From Alteromonas sp. V450 (GTDB taxonomy: Bacteria > Pseudomonadota > Gammaproteobacteria > Enterobacterales > Alteromonadaceae): a DNA stretch of 64,000 nt. A program made the translations under genes and the position numbers. The notes under the pieces are model-generated. The model was not told the origin of the DNA, made no database searches, and saw only the letters and a list, made by a program, of their open reading frames with translations. Location of the stretch: assembly GCF_001885075.1 (NCBI RefSeq), contig NZ_MODU01000004.1, positions 4,325,504 to 4,389,503 of the forward strand, read 5' to 3'. The first letter of the stretch is position 1; every line of letters begins with the position of its first letter. Positions 58,901-64,000 of this stretch are shown here, one piece after another.

Positions 58901-60434
58901 TGTAATATCGCCATTACCATCACCATCTAGAAGCTCTTCAAGTTTGTTTTCGTCATTTCTAACAACAACCTTGTAATTACCTGCAGACACGCCCGACAAG
59001 GAAATCGAAATAGACTGGTCGCCAGTCACATTAAATATATCTAACCCGCCCACATCAGCAAGCTCTGAATTTGCGCTAACACCCTTGTAGATCAGTTGCC
59101 CATTATCATCATAAACTTCAACAGAATATGCGTCTGCAACCGCTACAAGAGAAATCTGATCAACGTCGATTTGTACTTCACCGACGTGGTCCGGTGAAAT
59201 AGTAAATGTTGCGCTTGCGTCAGCGCCGTCCGTTGAATCTAGTAAGCCAATGACTTCCACATTGCTGGTGGTTTGTGGAGCATTCGCAGTGACGACGGGG
59301 TCCCCCATATCGATAGCATTGGCATCGTTTACGGCATCAAGCGCTTGAACTACAACGTTCTGACTGGTTGTACTTGCAGTGTTGCCTGCTGCGTCGGTGA
59401 CCGTTGCAACTACCGCATAGGTACCGGCTGCAAGAGATGTTGCTGACAAATCTAATCGCCAATTTCCGCTGCCATCAATGGTCAATTCAGGCGACGAGCC
59501 CTCGGTATAAACGGTGCCATCAACGGTCACGGTGAGTGAAGTGTCATCGCCAAGGTCCACAGTACCATTGAAAATTAGGGTAGTATCACTCGTTACAAAA
59601 TCACCATCTATACCTGAATCGTTAGAAATGCTGTCGAACGTGACGGTTTGGCCATTGTTATTTTCATCTATGGTCGTATCAATAACCACCGTGCCGCTGG
59701 CATTACCTACATTATTTTCATCATCTGTGGCTGTAACAGAAACACTAAAACTACCTTCCGATAATGCTGCTATTACATCGTCAGCCAGTGTCCACGTACC
59801 GTCGCTATTATTGGTGGCGGTGTAGCTTATGTTGTTAATAGTCACCACCACGGTGGCCGTGGGGTCATCTACATTACCAGTGAGTTCTGGCGTAGTGTCT
59901 CTCGTGATTAAATCATCAACACTAACAACAGGCGCTACTGCATCAACCGTATCAGATGCTGGAGGACTTGTATTGCCAGCGGCATCTGTACAAGTAGCGG
60001 TAACTTCGGTGCCATCTGCCAGTGCCGGGTTGGGCGTAAAACTCCAATTACCTGAAGCATCACAATTCACTGTTACATCAGGTGTACCGTCACCATCTAG
60101 GTCAATATTGACAACCGTATTAGGTTCCGCGGTACCAGAAATTTCTGTGCCGTTGCCTGCATCAATAGTTGGCGCCGCCGGCACAGTGGTATCGATAACG
60201 ACGGTTCCGTTTGCGGTACTACTATTGTTAGCAGTATCGGTAGCGGTAACGGTGACACTGTAGCTGTCTTCCGGCAATGCCGCCACGGTGTTGTCGGCTA
60301 GTGTCCACGTGCCGTCACCATTATTTGTGGCAGGATAGTCTACACCGTTAATGGTCACCACTACGGTGGCCGTGGGGTCGTCCACATTACCAGTTAGCGC
60401 TGGCGTGGTATCGCTTGTGACCACATCGTCAACG
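55997..60434 (-). CDS. C-terminal part of a giant Bap/BapA-like adhesin
   Basis: About 1475 codons of uninterrupted frame ending in TAA at 55997; the start lies upstream beyond the broken repeat array, so no true start codon is shown. Read from its N-terminal side: Ig-like modules (SVDDLITRDTTPELTGNVDD and similar), then two long homologous modules of about 300 aa (one starting VEVIGLLDSTDGADA, the next HEVLGLLDGSPSSGS), a third partial one, and a short tail. Each long module holds an EF-hand-like loop (DGDGNGDITLTE; DQNSDGSVSLTE) before LGDGGVVLGP. This matches the C-terminal region of Bap-type biofilm adhesins. No RTX nonapeptides are seen; secretion route not shown. Base composition is richer in G+C than neighbouring genes. 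Confidence 0.85.
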
Positions 60435-60785
60435 TGCCGTTGCCGGCATCAATAGTGGGCGCGGCAGGAGCGGTGGTGTCGATGATCACGGTACCATTTG
60501 CGGTACTACTATTCCCTTCAAGATCGGTGGCCGTTACTATGCTGCTGTAGCTGTCTTCCGCCAATGCATCCACGGTATCATCGGCCAATGTCCACGTACC
60601 GTCGCCATTATTGGTGGCGGTATAGTCTTGACCATCGATAGTCACCACCACGGTGGCAGTAGGGTCGTCTACATTACCGGTTAACGCAGGCGTGGTATCG
60701 CTTGTAACCACATCGTTAATAGAAACCACAGGGGCAACAGCATCAACCGTATCAGATGCTGGGGCGCTGGTATTGCCTGCAGCAT
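60435..60785 (-). pseudogene. Adhesin repeat fragment 2 (out of frame)
   Basis: In-frame segment of one Ig-like module (SINDVVTSDTTPALTGN to TIDAGNG) bounded by junctions at about 60434 and 60785. The frame differs from both neighbours. At its low end the unit jumps straight into the TIDAGNG region of the next, skipping about half a unit. Confidence 0.6.
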
Positions 60786-61409
60786 AGGGGTGCCGTCGCC
60801 ATCAATATCAACGTTAACCACTGCATTGGCCTCAGCGGTACCAGTAATCTCTGAACCATTGCCTGCATCAATTGTCGGTGCAGCAGGGGCGGTGGTGTCG
60901 ATGATTACGGTGCCATTTGCGGTACTGCTATTCCCTTCAAGATCGGTGGCTGTAACCGTAGCACTGTAGCTGTCTTCCGCCAATGCATCCACGGTATCAT
61001 CAGCCAGTGTCCAGGTACCGTCGCCATTATTGGTGGCGTTATAGTCTTGACCATCAATAGTCACCACCACGGTGGCCGTGGGGTCGTCCACAGTACCGGT
61101 TAGCGCTGGCGTGGTATCGCTTGTGACCACATCGTCAATGCTAACAAGTGGTGCAGCAGCATTAACGGTGTCAGATACTGGAGCGCTGGTATTGCCTGCA
61201 GCATCAGTGGCGGTTGCCGTTACCTCAGTGCCGTCGGCCAGCGGCGTATCTGGCGTTACGCTCCAGTTACCTACATCGTCTGCGGTGGTGGTGAGATCTG
61301 GTATGCCGTCACCATCAATATCAACCTCGACCACGGCATTGGCCTCAGCGGTGCCGGTGATCACGGTGCCGTTGCCGGCATCAATGGTGGGCGCGGCAGG
61401 GGCGGTCTG
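60786..61409 (-). pseudogene. Adhesin repeat fragment 3 (out of frame)
   Basis: Segment with one complete 171-aa unit (EVDIDGDGIPDLTTTADDVG ... ATVTATDLEGNSSTANGT). The junction at about 60785 breaks within the DGDGTP loop; reading then runs into a wrong frame and stops at 60681. Confidence 0.6.
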
Positions 61410-61958
61410 ATGACAAGTGGTGCAGCAGCATTAACGGTGTCAGATACCGGGGCGCTGGTATTGCCTGCGGCATCAGTGGCAGTTGCCGTTACTTCAGTGC
61501 CGTCGGCCAGCGGCGTATCTGGTGTTACGCTCCAGTTACCATCGCCATCTGCGGTGGTGGTTAAATCTGGGGTACCGTCGCCGTCAACGTCGACCTCGAT
61601 AACAGCATTGGCTTCAGCCGTACCGGTAATTTCTGTACCATTGCCGGCATCAATAGACGGTGCGGCAGGGGCAGTGGTGTCGATGATTACAGTACCATTC
61701 GCGGTACTGCTATTCCCTTCAAGATCGGTGGCCGTCACCGTAGCGCTGTAGCTGTCTTCCGCCAATGCATCCACGGTATCATCAGCCAGTGTCCAGGTAC
61801 CGTCGCCATTATTGGTGGCGTTATAGTCTTGACCATCAATAGTCACCACCACGGTGGCCGTGGGGTCGTCCACATTACCGGTTAGCGCCGGCGTGGTATC
61901 GCTGGTAACGACATCGTTAATAGAAACCACTGGGGCAACCGCATCAACCGTATCAGAT
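61410..61958 (-). pseudogene. Adhesin repeat fragment 4 (out of frame)
   Basis: One full unit in a third frame. The low-end junction at about 61409 joins the AAAPLV region to the start of PPLPR-type wrong-frame sequence, where TDQTAPAAP should be preceded by another half unit. Confidence 0.6.
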
Positions 61959-62257
61959 GTCTTCCGGCAATGCATCCACGGTATCATCAGCCAGTGTCCA
62001 CGTGCCGTCGCCATTATTGGTGGCGGTATAGTCTTGACCGTTGATAGTCACCACCACGGTTGCCGTGGGGTCGTCTACATTACCGGTTAGCGCCGGCGTG
62101 CTATCGCTGGTAACGACATCGTCAATAGAAACCACTGGGGCAACCGCATCAACCGTATCAGATACTGGGGCACTGGTGTTGCCTGCAGCATCAGTGGCGG
62201 TCGCCGTTACCACTGTACCGTCGGCCAGCGGCGTATCTGGTGTTACGCTCCAGTTAC
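61959..62257 (-). pseudogene. Adhesin repeat fragment 5 (out of frame)
   Basis: Half-unit segment (TATDAAGNTSAPVSDTVDAVAP to TLADDTVDALPED) with junctions at about 61958 and 62257; both change frame. Confidence 0.6.
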
Positions 62258-63223
62258 CGGAGCGCTGGTGTTGCCTGCGGCATCAGTGGCGGTCGCCGTC
62301 ACTTCAGTGCCGTCGGCCAGCGGTGTATCTGGTGTTACGCTCCAGTTACCCACATCGTCTGCGGTGGTGGTTAAATCTGGGGTGCCGTCACCATCGACAT
62401 CAACGTCGACCACGGCATTGGCTTCAGCGGTGCCGGTGATCACGGTGCCGTTGCCGGCATCAATGGTGGGCGCAGCAGGGGCGGTCTGATCAATAACAAC
62501 GGTACCGGTATTACTTGCACTGTTGCCATCGGTGTCTGTGGCCGTCACCGTTGCGCTGTAGCTATCTTCCGGCAATGCTGCCACGGTATCATCAGCCAGT
62601 GTCCAGGTGCCGTCACCATTATTGGTGGCGTTATAGTCTTGACCATCAATAGTCACCACCACGGTGGCCGTGGGGTCGTCCACATTACCGGTTAGCGCCG
62701 GCGTAGTATCGCTTGTGACCACATCGTCAATGCTAACAAGTGGTGCAGCAGCATTAACGGTGTCAGATACTGGAGCGCTGGTATTGCCTGCAGCATCAGT
62801 GGCGGTTGCCGTTACCTCTGTACCATTGGCCAGCGGCGTATCTGGCGTTACGCTCCAGTTACCATCGCCATCTGCGGTGGTGGTTAAATCTGGGGTACCA
62901 TCGCCGTCAACATCGACCTCGATAACAGCATTGGCTTCAGCGGTACCGGTGATTACGGTGCCATTGCCGGCATCAATGGTGGGCGCAGCAGGGGCGGTCT
63001 GATCAATAACAACGGTACCGGTATTACTTGCACTGTTGCCATCGGTGTCTGTCGCTGTCACCGTAGCGCTGTAGCTGTCTTCCGCCAATGCAGCCACGGT
63101 GTTGTCGGCCAGTGTCCAAGTACCGTCGCCATTATTGGTGGCAGCATAGTCTTGACCGTTAATGGTCACCACCACGGTGGCAGTAGGGTCGTCCACATTA
63201 CCGGTTAGCGCCGGCGTAGTATC
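62258..63223 (-). pseudogene. Adhesin repeat fragment 6, longest clean repeat segment
   Basis: Nearly two complete units in one frame. It defines the repeat period: the landmark ATTATTGGTGG recurs at 62618 and 63131, 513 bp (171 codons) apart. It ends at a junction at about 62257, where TWSVTP-type sequence is replaced by a second copy of the NTSAPV region in another frame. Confidence 0.65.
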
Positions 63224-63509
63224 GCATCACCATCTGCGGTGGTGGTTAAATCTGGCGTACCGTCACCATCAACATCAACGTCAACCACGGCATTGGCCTC
63301 AGCGGTACCGGTAATCTCTGTACCATTACCGGCATCAATGGTGGGTGCGGCAGGGGCAGTGGTGTCGATGGTTACGGTGCCATTCGCGGTACTGCTATTC
63401 CCTTCAAGATCGGTGGCCGTCACCGTAGCGCTGTAGCTGTCTTCCGCTAACGTGTCCACAGTATCATCAGCCAATGTCCACGTACCGTCGCCATTATTGG
63501 TGGCGGTAT
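63224..63509 (-). pseudogene. Adhesin repeat fragment 7 (out of frame)
   Basis: Part-unit (LAEDSYSATVTATDLEGN to DLTTTADGD) between junctions at about 63223 and 63509. Confidence 0.6.
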
Positions 63510-64000
63510 TGCCAATGCATCCACGGTGTTGTCGGCCAGTGTCCAGGTACCGTCGCCATTATTGGTGGCGGGATAGTCTACACCGTTAATGGTCACCACC
63601 ACGGTTGCCGTGGGGTCGTCCACATTACCGGTTAGCGCTGGCGTGGTATCGCTTGTGACCACATCGTCAATGCTAACAAGTGGTGCAGCAGCATTAACGG
63701 TGTCAGATACTGGAGCGCTGGTATTGCCTGCAGCATCAGTGGCGGTTGCCGTTACCTCAGTGCCGTCGGCCAGCGGCGTATCTGGCGTTACGCTCCAGTT
63801 ACCATCGCCATCTGCGGTAGTGGTTAAATCAGGGATACCGTCGCCGTCAACATCGACCTCGATAACAGCATTGGCTTCTGCCGTACCGGTAATTTCTGTA
63901 CCATTGCCGGCATCAATGGTGGGCGCGGCAGGGGCGGTCTGATCAATAACAACGGTACCAGTATTACTTGCACTGTTGCCATCGGTGTCTGTGGCCGTCA
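63510..64000 (-). pseudogene. Adhesin repeat fragment 8, runs off the window
   Basis: One almost full unit (ending TWTLADNTVDALA) in yet another frame, open at the window edge. The true N-terminus and any secretion or anchoring domain of the adhesin lie beyond 64000. Confidence 0.6.

Larger units (their letters stand above)
60435..64000 (-). repeat. Ig-like repeat array, 513-bp unit
   Basis: Tandem units of 171 aa, each made of two Ig-like modules of about 80 and 90 aa. Module one: GNVDDPTATVVVTI ... DGTWTLADDTV ... SYSATVTATDLEGN. Module two: GTAEANAVVDVDVDGDGTPD ... GNWSVTPDTPLADGTEV ... TSDTTPALT. The DxDGDGTPD stretch resembles calcium-binding loops. Units are highly alike at the DNA level. 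The array continues past the window. Confidence 0.85.

Noticed and set aside
56001..63942. Numerous plus-strand ORFs of 60-180 aa opposite the adhesin
   Set aside because: Val/Ser/Thr/Ala-rich mirror translations of the repeat units; they repeat with the same period as the adhesin.
60435..64000. CRISPR-like or satellite repeat
   Set aside because: The unit is 513 bp, coding throughout and similar along its full length, with no repeat/spacer pattern.

Overview
The window looks like a chromosomal piece of a marine gammaproteobacterium of the Alteromonas type. This is inferred from gene content and gene order: queF/syd/yqcC/truC/yqcA, dapD-glnD-map/rpsB-tsf-pyrH-frr-uppS-cdsA-dxr-rseP-bamA-skp/fabZ-lpxA-lpxB-rnhB-dnaE-accA-tilS, and tadA/mltF/purL. 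No species-level marker was available. Most of the window is conserved housekeeping sequence.

Layout. 0.2-4.4 kb: end of a surface-polysaccharide block (wecA, two family-2 glycosyltransferases, galU). 4.4-8.1 kb: comEA-like protein, NAD-type isocitrate dehydrogenase, an HDOD-like protein and a DUF3192 protein. 8.3-12.9 kb: ppnN, a diguanylate cyclase and queF on the minus strand, with syd divergent. 13.4-14.7 kb: a second DUF3192 protein (lipoprotein) and a GNAT acetyltransferase. 14.7-15.5 kb: a protein-free stretch packed with GGA motifs and closed by a strong intrinsic terminator, read here as a very large CsrB/RsmZ-type RNA that would titrate CsrA/RsmA. 15.7-19.0 kb: DUF3301, DUF3549, yqcC, truC, yqcA. 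19.1-23.6 kb: dapD, glnD, map. 23.8-43.9 kb: the translation, isoprenoid, envelope and lipid A superoperon, in standard order except that lpxD is absent between skp and fabZ. 43.9-50 kb: second diguanylate cyclase, CPA2 antiporter, PspB-like small protein, tadA, mltF. 50.1-55.6 kb: purL, two small unlisted ORFs, smrA. 55.7 kb: tRNA-Arg(CCT). 56.0-64.0 kb: C-terminal part of a giant Bap-like adhesin on the minus strand, with a 513-bp Ig-like repeat array broken into eight frames and running off the window end.

How they work together. PyrH, RpsB/Tsf/Frr, UppS/CdsA/Dxr, RseP/BamA/Skp and FabZ/LpxA/LpxB supply nucleotides, translation factors, lipid carriers and outer-membrane assembly. The polysaccharide genes, two diguanylate cyclases, the Csr-type RNA and the giant adhesin are all of a kind used in biofilm/motility switching; a functional link among them here is inference.

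Main points for a second look: (1) the GGA-array RNA with a GacA/UvrY-type box upstream; (2) seven out-of-register, frame-breaking junctions in the adhesin repeat array; (3) a 17-bp perfect inverted repeat before pyrH; (4) a two-copy palindromic intergenic repeat; (5) loss of lpxD from its usual place.
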